Positions 1-8,021 of a DNA stretch of 64,000 nt are shown in pieces (within the stretch, counting starts at the first letter, position 1; the number at the start of each line of letters is the position of its first letter). The stretch comes from an uncultured Bacteroidaceae bacterium (GTDB lineage: Bacteria; Bacteroidota; Bacteroidia; Bacteroidales; Bacteroidaceae): assembly GCA_905235575.1 (NCBI GenBank), contig CAJOLZ010000002.1:62001-126000 (forward strand). Direction: 5' to 3'. Under the pieces are notes generated by a model that was not told the origin of the DNA, made no database searches, and saw only the letters and a program-made list of their open reading frames with translations. Both the position numbers and the translations under genes were made by a program.

Positions 1-1264
1 TGTCGATGAGTCCGTGTCCCGAGAGGTTGAACAGTATCACCTTTCCGCGTCCTTCTTCCTTGCACTTCTTGGCTTCGCGTATGGTTGCAGCGATGGCGTG
101 GCAGCTTTCGGGGGCAGGGATGATGCCTTCGGTCTGTGCGAAGAGCATTCCGGCCTGGAAGGTCTCAATCTGCGGTATGTCGACTCCGCGCATGAGCCCG
201 TCTTTGAGCAGCTGGCTCACGATCATGCCTGCGCCGTGGTAGCGAAGTCCGCCGGCGTGGATGTTGGCAGGTTTGAACTGATGACCGAGTGTGAACATGG
301 GCAGCAGGGGAGTGTAACCTGCCTCGTCGCCGAAGTCGTACTGGAACTTGCCGCGTGTCAGTTTGGGACAGCTTTCGGGTTCGGCTGCAATGAACTCGGT
401 GTTACGGCCGTCGAGGATGCGGTGGCGCAGGAAGGGGAAAGCTATTCCGCCGAAGTTGGAGCCGCCGCCGAAACATGCGATGACTGTGTCGGGGTATTCG
501 CCGGCCTGTGCCATCTGCTTTTCTGCTTCGAGTCCGATGATGGTCTGATGCAGGCTTACGTGGTTGAGCACGGAGCCGAGCACGTATTTGCAGTGGGGGG
601 TGGTGGAGGCGAGTTCAAGTGCCTCGGAGATGGCGGTGCCCAGTGAGCCCGAGTGGGTGGGGTCGATGGTCAGAAGGTCTTTTCCGGCGCGTGTTGACAT
701 GGAGGGCGAACCGGTGACTGCTGCGCCGAATGTGCGCATGATGCTGGAGCGATAGGGCTTCTGCTGCATGGATATCTTCACCTGATATACGGCTGCTTCG
801 AGTCCGAAGGTCTTGGCAGCGTAGGCGAGGGCGGCTCCCCATTGTCCGGCTCCGGTTTCGGTGGTCACGTTGGTGGTTCCCTCTTGCTTGCAGTAGTAGC
901 ACTGTGCCAGGGCTGAGTTGATTTTATGTGAGCCCAGCGGGTTGGTGGATTCGTTCTTGAAATAGATGTGTGCCGGGGTGTCGATGGCTTTCTCGAGTTC
1001 GTAGGCGCGCACCAGAGGTGTGGAGCGATAGAACTTGTATTTGTCGAGCACTTCCTCGGGGATATCTATCCACTGGTCGGTGGTGTTGAGCTCTTGCTTG
1101 GCGCATTCGGTGGGGAAGATTTGTGCGAGTGCTTCCCATCCGATGGGCTCTTTTGTGCCGGGATGGAGTGGTGGCAGGGGCTTGTTGGGCAGGTCGGCCA
1201 GGATGTTGTACCACTGTGTTGGAATCTCGCTCTCTTGAAGGATGAATTTCTTTTGTTTAGTCAT
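1..1264 (-). CDS. trpB: TrpB2-type tryptophan synthase beta chain, 3' end outside window
   Basis: PLP enzyme that condenses indole with L-serine to tryptophan in the cytoplasm. The 421 visible residues start MTKQKKFILQESEIP and the reading frame runs off the left edge, so only about the last 30 residues of a usual ~450-residue TrpB2 are missing. The PLP lysine is Lys114 in NPLGSHKINSA. ETGAGQWG (about 136-143) carries the catalytic glutamate, and FGGGSN (about 265-270) is the phosphate-binding loop. The long N-terminus with WYNI and PLPPLHPGT is typical of the TrpB2 branch rather than the trpA-partnered TrpB1. No trpA or other trp gene is visible, which agrees with a stand-alone TrpB2 that salvages indole. 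The ATG at 1264 lies about 40 bases after a good promoter box. Confidence 0.93.
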   Translation of the reverse strand, partial: MTKQKKFILQESEIPTQWYNILADLPNKPLPPLHPGTKEPIGWEALAQIFPTECAKQELNTTDQWIDIPEEVLDKYKFYRSTPLVRAYELEKAIDTPAHIYFKNESTNPLGSHKINSALAQCYYCKQEGTTNVTTETGAGQWGAALAYAAKTFGLEAAVYQVKISMQQKPYRSSIMRTFGAAVTGSPSMSTRAGKDLLTIDPTHSGSLGTAISEALELASTTPHCKYVLGSVLNHVSLHQTIIGLEAEKQMAQAGEYPDTVIACFGGGSNFGGIAFPFLRHRILDGRNTEFIAAEPESCPKLTRGKFQYDFGDEAGYTPLLPMFTLGHQFKPANIHAGGLRYHGAGMIVSQLLKDGLMRGVDIPQIETFQAGMLFAQTEGIIPAPESCHAIAATIREAKKCKEEGRGKVILFNLSGHGLID

Positions 1265-1304
1265 CTTGTTGAAAGTTTTACGGGTTAATTGGTTTTCCGC
1301 GTTA

Positions 1305-1335
1305 CAAATGTACTATTTTTTTTGTTATCCCCAAG
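1305..1335 (-). promoter_or_regulatory. Promoter of trpB
   Basis: On the minus strand TACATTTG (1312-1305) matches the TAnnTTTG box, with CTTG (1335-1332) 19 bases upstream as a -33-like element. The trpB start codon lies about 40 bases downstream. Confidence 0.6.
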
Positions 1336-1371
1336 CAGAATGCGACTTTTTTTTACCGAATCTGTTAAATG

Positions 1372-1508
1372 CCCGATTCAAGCAAAGCTCGAATCGGGTT
1401 CAAACCCGAATCGATCGTTAGGATTTATGTCAGAGTGACAAATGTTGAGAGCAGATTGTCGTTGAAAACTTCGAAGGCGTGGCAGGCCACGGTGAGAAGT
1501 TTTCAGCG
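1372..1508. other. Nested inverted repeats in the trpB-upstream gap (1265-1605)
   Basis: This 341-bp gap holds the trpB promoter, then a run of inverted repeats, then the terminator of the upstream gene. CCCGATTC (1372-1379) pairs with GAATCGGG (1391-1398). The second arm can instead pair with AACCCGA just downstream (TCGGGTT-CA-AACCCGA), giving two mutually exclusive hairpins. GTTGAAAACTT (1461-1471) pairs with AAGTTTTCAGC (1498-1508) and encloses GTGGC-AG-GCCAC (1479-1490). The block lies upstream of the predicted trpB transcription start, so it is not its leader. It could be a small structured RNA or a protein-binding region. The strand is unknown. Confidence 0.4.
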
Positions 1509-1540
1509 GCAAGATGCCACAAGAGTTGTTATTATGGCAT

Positions 1541-1567
1541 AAAAAGACTTTTCCTACAAGAGGAAAG
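1541..1567 (-). terminator. Terminator of the ABM-domain gene
   Basis: On the minus strand a CTTTCC/GGAAAG stem with a short loop is followed by TCTTTTT, about 40 bases after the stop codon of the monooxygenase-fold gene. Confidence 0.6.
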
Positions 1568-1605
1568 GCACCTTTGTCGGCCTAATGACCGATTGGGGTT
1601 CATGT

Positions 1606-1881
1606 CTATTTTTCAAACTGTTCTACGCTGAGCGTTCCGCATTCTTGCATGATGCCTACATACTCGGCAAACTCGGGTGTTGCGCTGTGTGCATCGAGTG
1701 CGGCTTGGTCGGCCCATGTCTCGATGATGGTGAACACATTGCTGCGTGTGGCGCTCTCGAATGCGTCGTAGGCTATGCAGCCTGCGTGTTTCTGCGATTT
1801 TGCTACGAGTGCTACTGCGGCTTCCAGCGCCTTGTTGTACATTCCGTCTTTTGTCTCTACAAAGCAGTTCAGTCTAATCAT
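1606..1881 (-). CDS. Antibiotic biosynthesis monooxygenase (ABM) domain protein
   Basis: The 91 residues cover a single dimeric alpha-beta barrel of the ABM/YgiN type. The N-terminal strand MIRLNCFVETKDG leads into a helix (KALEAAVALVAKSQKHAGC), then the strand NVFTIIETWADQAALDAH, which carries the characteristic E-x-W. The C-terminus has TPEFAEYV. Family members act as quinol monooxygenases, haem-degrading enzymes or uncharacterised stress proteins, and the exact substrate cannot be read from sequence. It is a single-gene unit with its own promoter and terminator. A neighbouring flavodiiron protein suggests, weakly, a role in redox or oxygen stress. Confidence 0.8.
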   Translation of the reverse strand: MIRLNCFVETKDGMYNKALEAAVALVAKSQKHAGCIAYDAFESATRSNVFTIIETWADQAALDAHSATPEFAEYVGIMQECGTLSVEQFEK

Positions 1882-1927
1882 GGTTTTTGGTTTTGTTTTT
1901 AGGGTTAAACATTGGTTTTGTCGAACG

Positions 1928-1935
1928 CAAATTTA
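1928..1935 (-). promoter_or_regulatory. -7 box of the ABM-domain gene
   Basis: TAAATTTG on the minus strand, 46 bases before the ATG, matches TAnnTTTG. No clear -33 TTTG is seen at the usual distance. Confidence 0.45.
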
Positions 1936-2057
1936 CGCATTTTCGCCGAGATTCTCGTCTTTCGAGGACGAAAAAATTGTTCTTCGCGCACGCGTTTATT
2001 TATAATGATGTTGACGCCGCTCGGCTTTGCCGCTTCTGCCCACGTTAGTGGGTGTTG

Positions 2058-2115
2058 AAGAACGTGCTGCGACAGCCGTCGCACCGTGGTGCGTCAGCCT
2101 GAAAAACGTGGTGCT
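2058..2115. repeat. 22-bp palindrome array A (1 full, 2 degenerate units)
   Basis: CGCACCGTGGTGCG at 2080-2093 is a full unit. Degenerate units sit exactly 22 bp to each side, at 2058-2071 (ending CGTGCTGCG) and 2102-2115 (containing ACGTGGTGC). Spacers are ACAGCCGT and TCAGCCTG. The array fills the middle of the gap 1882-2221, between the flavodiiron gene and the ABM gene. Just before it, 2048-2062 carries a 15-mer (GTGGGTGTTGAAGAA) also found in the hairpin at 56705-56719. Confidence 0.75.
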
Positions 2116-2140
2116 TTTCTTTTCCTTCGAAGAAGTGCAC

Positions 2141-2175
2141 AAAAAAAGGACCGGAGAATTGCTCTGCGCGGTCCT
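2141..2175 (-). terminator. Terminator of the flavodiiron protein gene
   Basis: Minus-strand AGGACCG/CGGTCCT stem with a 15-base loop, followed by seven T, 47 bases after the stop codon. Confidence 0.75.
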
Positions 2176-2221
2176 GTTGTGCTGTAAAACGTATGGGCTG
2201 TCGGTGTTTTTGCCCTGCGCC

Positions 2222-3388
2222 TTATTTCAGTATTTCGTCGGCCAGCTGGCTGAGTGCAGGCAGGTCGGCCTTTTTCATGCGGCTACGGATGGTGACTGTG
2301 GGGCTGACGATGTCTATCTGCTTCATCTCCTCGAGCATCTGGTGCATCACTCGTCCGGCTGAGGGTGCCCAGCTGCCGTTCTCGACGATGGCGACGCGGC
2401 GCTTCTGGTAGTTCTTTATCTGCAGGTGAAAAAGGAAATCGTGCATCGGTGGGAATACGCCTCCGTCGTAGCTGCTGGCACAGACCACCATGCGCGGATA
2501 TCGGAAGGCATCTTCGATGACCTCAGCCATGTCGTCGCGCGCCAAGTCGCTCACTACCACTTTCTTGGCTCCCTTTTCGCGCAGCAGCTCGGCCAACTTC
2601 TCTGCAACTTCGGCCGTACCGCCGTGGATGCTGGCATAGGCAACGAGGATGCCGTCGCTCTCGGGCTCGTAGAGGCTCCAGGTGTTGTAGAGTGACAGAT
2701 AGGGTGTGAGGTCGCCGCTGAGCACGGGGCCGTGGAGCGGACAGATGGTTCGTATGTCGAGTGTTGCGGCTTTTTTCAGCACGTTCTGCACCTGGACACC
2801 GTATTTTCCGCAGATGTTGAAATAGTAGCGGCGCGCCTCGCAGGCCCAGTCGTCCGTCTCGTTGGCCAGTGCGCCGAACTTGCCGAATCCGTCGGCCGCA
2901 AAAAGCACTTTCTCGCTCTCTTCGTAAGACATCAACACTTCGGGCCAATGCACCATCGGCGCTGCGATGAAGTGGAGTGTGTGCTTGCCCAACGAGAGTG
3001 TGTCGCCCTCCTTCACTATGAGTGTACGAGCCTCGAATACAGTCTCTTCGAAGAACTGGGGGAGCATCTTCGCAGCCTGTGCACTGAGCACAATCTGGAG
3101 CGATGGGAACTCGTCGGCAACCTGTGCAACGAGCGATGCGTGGTCGGGTTCCATGTGGTGGACTACCAGATAGTCGGGCTGACGACCGTCGAGGGTCTCG
3201 ATGAGGCGGCGGTGCCATTCCTCGGCTTTGCGCCGGTCGACGGTGTCCATGATGGCGATTTTCTCGTCGCGGATTAGGTAGCTGTTGTAGCTCATTCCCT
3301 CGGGAACCACATATTGACCCTCGAAAAGGTCGATGTCGAGGTCGTCGACCCCGATGTAACTGATGCTGTCAGAAATTTCTATCTTCAT
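2222..3388 (-). CDS. Flavodiiron protein (FprA-type A flavoprotein)
   Basis: A 388-residue cytoplasmic enzyme that reduces O2 to water, or NO to N2O, using electrons from rubredoxin or a reductase. The N-terminal metallo-beta-lactamase-like domain (about 1-245) carries the di-iron motif H-x-E-x-D-H in VVHHMEPDHASL (His78, Glu80, Asp82, His83). Further ligands are likely in MVHWPEVL, AADGFG and CPLHGPVLSG. A C-terminal flavodoxin domain (about 248-388) begins ILVAYASIHGGTAEVAEK and binds FMN. Length and domain order fit class A. An oxygen-detoxifying enzyme is expected in an anaerobic gut or oral Bacteroidota. The thioredoxin-like gene lies 27 bp upstream on the same strand, so the two may be co-transcribed. 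Confidence 0.92.
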   Translation of the reverse strand: MKIEISDSISYIGVDDLDIDLFEGQYVVPEGMSYNSYLIRDEKIAIMDTVDRRKAEEWHRRLIETLDGRQPDYLVVHHMEPDHASLVAQVADEFPSLQIVLSAQAAKMLPQFFEETVFEARTLIVKEGDTLSLGKHTLHFIAAPMVHWPEVLMSYEESEKVLFAADGFGKFGALANETDDWACEARRYYFNICGKYGVQVQNVLKKAATLDIRTICPLHGPVLSGDLTPYLSLYNTWSLYEPESDGILVAYASIHGGTAEVAEKLAELLREKGAKKVVVSDLARDDMAEVIEDAFRYPRMVVCASSYDGGVFPPMHDFLFHLQIKNYQKRRVAIVENGSWAPSAGRVMHQMLEEMKQIDIVSPTVTIRSRMKKADLPALSQLADEILK

Positions 3389-3415
3389 TGTTTACAGTTT
3401 GTTATAATTGTCGTT

Positions 3416-4510
3416 TTATTTGAGCAGTTCGGCCAGTTTCTCCGAAAGGGCTTCGGCTCGCAGGTTGGTGGCCACGACGCGGCCTTCGGGGTCGAAGAGT
3501 ATGGTGGCAGGAATGGCTTTTATGTAGTAGACATCGCTCGCTGCGCACTGCCATCCTTTCAGGTCGCTCATCTGTGGCCATGTGATGCCCAAGTCGGCAA
3601 CACCTTTCTCCCATGCGCTCTGGCTGTTGTCGAACGAAATGCCTACGATTTCGAATCCCTTTTCGTGGTATTTCTCATAAGCAGCCTTCACGTTTGACAT
3701 TTCCTGTCGGCAGGGACCGCACCACGAAGCCCAGAAATCGACAAGCACGTATTTTCCCTTGCCCACCCAGTCGGTGAGATGTACTTCCTTGCCCTTGAGG
3801 TCTTTCATGACGAGGTCGGTCACCTGTGCTCCCACTTCCTTGCGTGATTCGGCCTCCAACATGGTCAGAACGGGTTTCATGCTCTCGCTGTCCTTTTGGG
3901 AATAGTTCTTCACGTAGTTGCGCAGGAAACTTGTGTCGAAGTCGCGGACGTAACGTCGGATAAGATAGGTGGGCAGGACGTTTGATTGGTTTGCCTGGAG
4001 TGCAGCCTGGAGTATCTCACGCCGCTTGTTTACGACTTGTTCGTAGCGCGACATGAAGTCTTGCGTCACGCTGTCGGGTACGGAACCGTTATACTTTATT
4101 CTCAGTCTGTTATACTCCTCCACATATTTTGCTTCTGTATCTTTCTGGTCACTCAGGACGCGTCTGATCAGAAAGATTTGCTGGTTGGCATCGGAACCAT
4201 CCTTGACGCGGCAAAGGCCGTTCTCCCATGTCAGATCGAGCTTTTCACCGTCAATCAGGAAGAACCCTGTTTCGGCAAAACGAGAACGCTCAATGCCTAT
4301 AGCTCCCACGATTGGCTCTGCACTCTGACCTTCGAACGTGGCATGTCCTTGTTCATCGGCCTTTATCGTCTTGATAGGCCTGTTCTTAATAGCATCAATG
4401 AGATAATATTCGCTGCCGGAATTGAGGCCTTCAACAGAAATCTTATAATTGATTTGCGAGAACGCTTGCAGGCATGTAAACAGCGTGCATAGTAGAAATA
4501 TCTTTCTCAT
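3416..4510 (-). CDS. TlpA/ResA-like thioredoxin-fold envelope protein with DUF4369
   Basis: A periplasmic or outer-membrane-facing disulfide reductase-like protein. A signal peptide (MRKIFLLCTLFTCLQAFSQ) precedes a DUF4369 region (about 20-130) and a coiled or helical middle. The C-terminal thioredoxin domain (about 235-364) has the active site WASWCGPCRQE and the cis-proline segment IKAIPATILFDPEGRV. I place the start at 4510. An in-frame ATG at 4540 would begin almost at the predicted transcription start, because a TAATTTTG box lies at 4556-4549, and it would spoil the signal peptide. DUF4369-AhpC/TSA proteins are common in Bacteroidota; their specific substrates are largely unknown. Confidence 0.88.
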   Translation of the reverse strand: MRKIFLLCTLFTCLQAFSQINYKISVEGLNSGSEYYLIDAIKNRPIKTIKADEQGHATFEGQSAEPIVGAIGIERSRFAETGFFLIDGEKLDLTWENGLCRVKDGSDANQQIFLIRRVLSDQKDTEAKYVEEYNRLRIKYNGSVPDSVTQDFMSRYEQVVNKRREILQAALQANQSNVLPTYLIRRYVRDFDTSFLRNYVKNYSQKDSESMKPVLTMLEAESRKEVGAQVTDLVMKDLKGKEVHLTDWVGKGKYVLVDFWASWCGPCRQEMSNVKAAYEKYHEKGFEIVGISFDNSQSAWEKGVADLGITWPQMSDLKGWQCAASDVYYIKAIPATILFDPEGRVVATNLRAEALSEKLAELLK

Positions 4511-4599
4511 CTTTCCAAATAATGTTAAATGTCGATTCATTCTGACTACAAAATTACGAAAAAAACGGGTATGATTCCCTTTGCCGAATAAAAAAGTGG

Positions 4600-4607
4600 T
4601 AACTTTG
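4600..4607 (+). promoter_or_regulatory. -7 box of the GH88 locus
   Basis: TAACTTTG matches TAnnTTTG and ends 31 bases before the start codon. A TTTG at 4580-4583 is only 16 bases upstream, shorter than the usual 19-21. Confidence 0.5.
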
Positions 4608-4638
4608 TCGTTAAATAAACTGAAAATACCTGCTCATT

Positions 4639-5860
4639 ATGCTACGAATGCTTATGTTTTCTCTTTTGGCCTGCCTTGCAATGATGCTCGGTGCGCAACC
4701 CACAGCGAATGATAAATCCATTCCCGACCGTGCCTATGCCGAGGCTGCCCGACAGTTGGAAGTGCTTGTGAAGGATGCTGGTCAGGCTCGCCGTGAGCGT
4801 GACAACCGTGCAGCCCATCGGGTGGTGCCACGTACGGTTAATGCCGAAGGACGTCTCGTATTGGTGACTCCCGACGATTGGTGCTCAGGTTTCTTCCCCG
4901 GCACGCTGTGGATGATGTACCAGCATACGGGCGACGAACGATGGCGACAAGAGGCCGTGAGCCAGACGTGGCTCATAGAGGATGCCAAGACGAACCGTGG
5001 AACGCACGATTTGGGATTCATGATGAACAACAGTTTCGGCAAGGCTTACGAGATAACGCATGAGCAATCTTATCGAGACGTATTGTTGCAGAGCGCCCAG
5101 AGCCTGATTTCGCGTTTCAATCCCACCGTAGGTTGTATCCGTTCGTGGGACCATAATCAGCAGGTTTGGCGCTTCCCCGTAATCATCGACAACATGATGA
5201 ACCTGGAGATGCTGTTCCGTGTCACACAACTGACGGGCGATTCCACCTACTGGAATATTGCCGTGAAGCATGCCGAAACCACGATGCGCAATCATTTCCG
5301 CAGCGATTATTCGTCGTTTCATGTCATTGATTACGACCCTGAGACAGGGCAGGTGAGAGCACGAAACACGGCGCAGGGCAATTCCGACGATTCGTTCTGG
5401 AGCCGCGGTCAGGCATCTCTATGGCTTCACGATGGTCTATCGGTTTACGCATGACAAGCGTTTCCTCGAACAGGCGCGTCACATCGCCGACTTCTGGCTT
5501 TCGTTGCCGCATCTTCCTGCTGACGGCATTCCGTATTGGGACATGAAACTACCTTCGTACGATGCCTCTACGCATCGCGATGTATCAGCCGCAACCCTTT
5601 GTGCCTCGGCGCTCTACGAGTTGAGCCTTTATGTCTCGCCCGACGATGCCCGTCGTTATCTGCAGTATGCCGATAAGGTGACGACTTCGCTTTTCGAGCA
5701 TTATCGTGCCGAGCCGGGATCACACCACGGTTTCCTGTTGCTTCACAGTGTGGGGCATCATCCTGCGGACAGCGAGGTGGATGTTCCGCTCAACTATGCC
5801 GACTATTACTATCTGGAGGCCATGCAGCGGCGGCGCGAGCTGAGAATGCCGACAAAGTGA
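4639..5860 (+). pseudogene. GH88 unsaturated glucuronyl hydrolase, frameshifted
   Basis: Exported hydrolase of the GH88 family, which removes delta-4,5-unsaturated uronic acids released by polysaccharide lyases. The first frame (4639-5454) has a signal peptide (MLRMLMFSLLACLAMMLGAQ) and both expected catalytic aspartates, Asp124 in THDLGFMMNNSFG and Asp184 in VIIDNMMNLEML. It reaches the conserved SRGQA and then reads nonsense to a stop. The second frame resumes without loss at LYGFTMVYRFTHDKRF, which should follow SRGQA-WG directly, and continues to 5860. Joined, the protein would be about 406 residues, normal for the family. The shift point is about 5411-5420 and a 5-base loss there explains it. 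No slippery heptamer is obvious, so this is either a recent pseudogene or an assembly error. Confidence 0.82.
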
Positions 5861-5887
5861 CGACTTCCATTATCCCTATATAAAGTT

Positions 5888-5930
5888 GAAGGGCGCTGCC
5901 TCACGGCAACGCCCTTCGTTTTGCTGTTTG
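5888..5930 (+). terminator. Terminator after the GH88 locus
   Basis: GAAGGGCG-C-TGCC, loop TCAC, GGCA-A-CGCCCTTC (5888-5917), followed by GTTTTGCTGTTTGTTT. It lies between two convergent genes. The T-rich tail fits the plus strand better than rpsP. Confidence 0.75.
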
Positions 5931-5972
5931 TTTGGAAAAAGTCTAATTGAAATAATGGTTTGTTTGATAGAT

Positions 5973-6518
5973 TTAGGCCTCTGCGGGAGTTTCTGTTTGT
6001 TCACCCTCAGCGGTCTCTGCCACTGCCTCGGCTGCTGCTTCGGCTTCGGCAGCTCTCAGCGCTGCTTTCTTCTCGGCCACCTTCTTGGCGAGTTCTTCGT
6101 TAGCTTTCTTCTCGGCTGTCAGTTTGGCTGCTTGAGCAGCTTTCTTCTCAGCCGCAATTTTAGCCTCGAGTGTTAACAGGCCTTTCTGCTTGTCAGCTTT
6201 CCAGGCTGCGAACTTTGCTTCGGCTGTTGCTTCGTCGAATGCACCTTTCTTCACACCACCGCGCAGATGTTTCATCATGTACACGCCTTCGCGCGACAGA
6301 ATGTTGCGAACCGTGTCGGTGGGCTGTGCACCTACCTCAACCCAGTAAAGGGCGCGGTCGAATTTCAAATCTACAGTTGCAGGATTGGTGTTCGGGTTGT
6401 ACGTTCCAATCTTTTCTGTAAACTTACCATCTCGTGGAGCTCTTACATCAGCGATTACGATGCTGTAGAAGGCGTAGCCTTTACGTCCGTGACGCTGCAA
6501 TCTAATTTTTGTTGCCAT
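5973..6518 (-). CDS. rpsP: 30S ribosomal protein S16 with Ala/Lys/Glu-rich tail
   Basis: Ribosomal protein bS16, which stabilises the body of the 30S subunit. The first ~80 residues are canonical ([20 protein letters not shown], then [12 protein letters not shown] and [17 protein letters not shown]). The usual protein is about 80-90 residues. This one continues to 181 residues with a low-complexity, highly charged tail (repeats of AEKKA and [10 protein letters not shown], ending ETPAEA). Long S16 tails of this kind are common in Bacteroidota. It is transcribed alone, divergent from the 552-bp gap that holds one of the long repeat elements. Confidence 0.97.
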   Translation of the reverse strand: MATKIRLQRHGRKGYAFYSIVIADVRAPRDGKFTEKIGTYNPNTNPATVDLKFDRALYWVEVGAQPTDTVRNILSREGVYMMKHLRGGVKKGAFDEATAEAKFAAWKADKQKGLLTLEAKIAAEKKAAQAAKLTAEKKANEELAKKVAEKKAALRAAEAEAAAEAVAETAEGEQTETPAEA

Positions 6519-6722
6519 AATTTAATTAAACTTTTATTATAGGTTTGAAACATGCCGCTAACTCGTAACGGCGGCGCAAAATTACAAAATTGTGGCCGAA
6601 GCGCAAAATTATTCTGCTACTTTTATTCGTAAGGTGCTCAAAAAGTGCAATTTTCTCGGTTTCAGCCTGAGTGGGGTAGAGGAGTGTGAACGATGTTCTG
6701 CGAAGACTTTATCTGTACGGAA

Positions 6723-7033
6723 ATCGGAAGATTCTTGTTTGTGACCGTTCCCGAGGGTCTTCGAAAACTGATATGAGAGGCGATGAGAATCGATGCCGTT
6801 CGTTGCATCGCCGTGTGAGATTGGAATCTCTGAAAATCTAATCGCTTGATTTTCAGTATTCCGTTTTTCTGCGTTTCCTCTGCTTTTCTCGACTTTTTTG
6901 CCCGTAATCGCGATTTGAACGATGTCGCACCGTGTTGCGACAGCCTGCGCAGCGTGGTGCGTCGTTTGTCGAATCAGGCTGAAACACTCGTTTTTCGAAA
7001 TTGCGACGAAATACGCAGTGGTAAATGTAAGGA
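6723..7033. repeat. 311-bp dispersed element, copy 1 (in gap 6519-7070)
   Basis: One of three colinear copies (others at 16726-17036 and 55294-55604). Landmarks and distances are the same in all three. ATCGGAA (6723) is followed 62 bp later by GAGAAT (6785), 60 bp later by CTTGATT (6845), 81 bp later by the palindrome array (6926), and 100 bp after that by TGTAAGGA (7026-7033). Sequence between landmarks is diverged. The copy lies between rpsP and lptB, both transcribed leftward. A minus-strand frame with ENQA near its middle is open through this copy. No transposase or terminal inverted repeat is visible. Apart from the element, the gap holds only A/T-rich sequence next to rpsP. Confidence 0.72.
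6926..6961. repeat. 22-bp palindrome array B (2 units)
   Basis: Units CGCACCGTGTTGCG (6926-6939) and CGCAGCGTGGTGCG (6948-6961), period 22, spacer ACAGCCTG. Embedded in the 311-bp element copy 1. Confidence 0.85.
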
Positions 7034-7070
7034 TTATTTAACTGTATTCTGTGGACTCGTTCTCGCAGAC

Positions 7071-7913
7071 CTATTCGGTTGTTGCCTGTTCCTCCTGCGC
7101 CGTGCGTTCCTCGTCCATCTGCTGGAAATCCTTCACCCTCAGCTTGAAACTCGTGGTCAGATATTTCTCGAGCACTACGGGGTTTGTGGACAGTTCCTGC
7201 GGGGTTCCCTCGAAGAGGATACGTCCTTCGAAGAGCAGGTAGGCACGGTCTGTGATACAGAGCGTTTCCTCCACGTTGTGGTCGGTTATCAGCACTCCAA
7301 TCTGTCGCTGCTTCAGTTTCCACACGATATATTGGATGTCCTCCACGGCGATGGGGTCGACACCGGCGAAGGGCTCGTCGAGCATGATGAATTTGGGCTC
7401 GATGGCCAGACAGCGTGCAATCTCGGTGCGTCTGCGCTCGCCGCCCGAGAGCTGACTTCCCAGGTTTTTGCGCACCTTCTGGAGGCGGAACTCGCTGATG
7501 AGCGACTCCAGTTTCCATCGACGATATTCGGTAATCGTCCCGTCGAAATAGTCGGGTTTCGGCCTCATTTCGAGCACCGAAGCGATGTTGTCCTCCACGC
7601 TCATCTTGCGGAACACGCTGGCTTCCTGCGCCAGATAACCGATGCCGCGGCGTGCACGCTGATAGACGGGCAGTTTGGTGACCTCCTCTCCGTCGAGGTA
7701 GATATGTCCCTCGTTCGGAATCACGAGCCCGGTGGTCATGTAGAACGAGGTGGTCTTGCCAGCTCCGTTGGGGCCGAGCAGACCTACAATTTCGCCCTGA
7801 TGTACGTTAAACGACACATGGTCGACCACGGTTCGCTTGCCGTAAATTTTCACCAGACCCTCGCTGCGCAGTTCGTGCTGTTCGTTCGCTATTGTGCTTT
7901 GTTTGTCCTCCAT
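7071..7913 (-). CDS. lptB: LPS export ABC transporter ATP-binding protein LptB
   Basis: Cytoplasmic ATPase that powers LptFG extraction of LPS from the inner membrane. Walker A GPNGAGKT at residues 47-54, the Q-loop in [17 protein letters not shown], signature LSGGERRR near 154 and Walker [13 protein letters not shown] near 172. The pattern [13 protein letters not shown] and the closing helices are specific to LptB rather than other ABC ATPases. The 280-residue length exceeds the usual ~240: there is a short N-terminal extension and a C-terminal tail rich in Glu, Gln and Ala. LptF, LptG and LptC are not adjacent. The gene is divergent from mlaE across 108 bp, placing two envelope lipid transport functions back to back. 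Confidence 0.95.
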   Translation of the reverse strand: MEDKQSTIANEQHELRSEGLVKIYGKRTVVDHVSFNVHQGEIVGLLGPNGAGKTTSFYMTTGLVIPNEGHIYLDGEEVTKLPVYQRARRGIGYLAQEASVFRKMSVEDNIASVLEMRPKPDYFDGTITEYRRWKLESLISEFRLQKVRKNLGSQLSGGERRRTEIARCLAIEPKFIMLDEPFAGVDPIAVEDIQYIVWKLKQRQIGVLITDHNVEETLCITDRAYLLFEGRILFEGTPQELSTNPVVLEKYLTTSFKLRVKDFQQMDEERTAQEEQATTE

Positions 7914-7990
7914 AGTTCCAATTTTGATGCAAAAGTACGAAAAAAGGCAAAAACTATGGCCGTCGGTGGCGTTTTTTAGCCGATTTTATG

Positions 7991-7998
7991 TAATTTTG
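7991..7998 (+). promoter_or_regulatory. -7 box of mlaEF
   Basis: TAATTTTG, 24 bases before the mlaE start codon. On the opposite strand TACTTTTG (7937-7930) could serve lptB. Confidence 0.55.
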
Positions 7999-8021
7999 TA
8001 AACTGTTAAGGCACTTGGACA

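Noticed and set aside
5400-5440. Programmed frameshift in the GH88 gene
   Set aside because: No slippery heptamer or downstream pseudoknot-like structure is visible and the missing bases point to a deletion.
6723-7033. Insertion sequence or MITE
   Set aside because: Dispersed and similar in length, but no terminal inverted repeats or target-site duplications could be seen at the ends; kept as an unclassified repeat.
6846-7979. Plus-strand reading frame of 377 codons
   Set aside because: Antisense to lptB and running through the repeat element; no promoter or family match.
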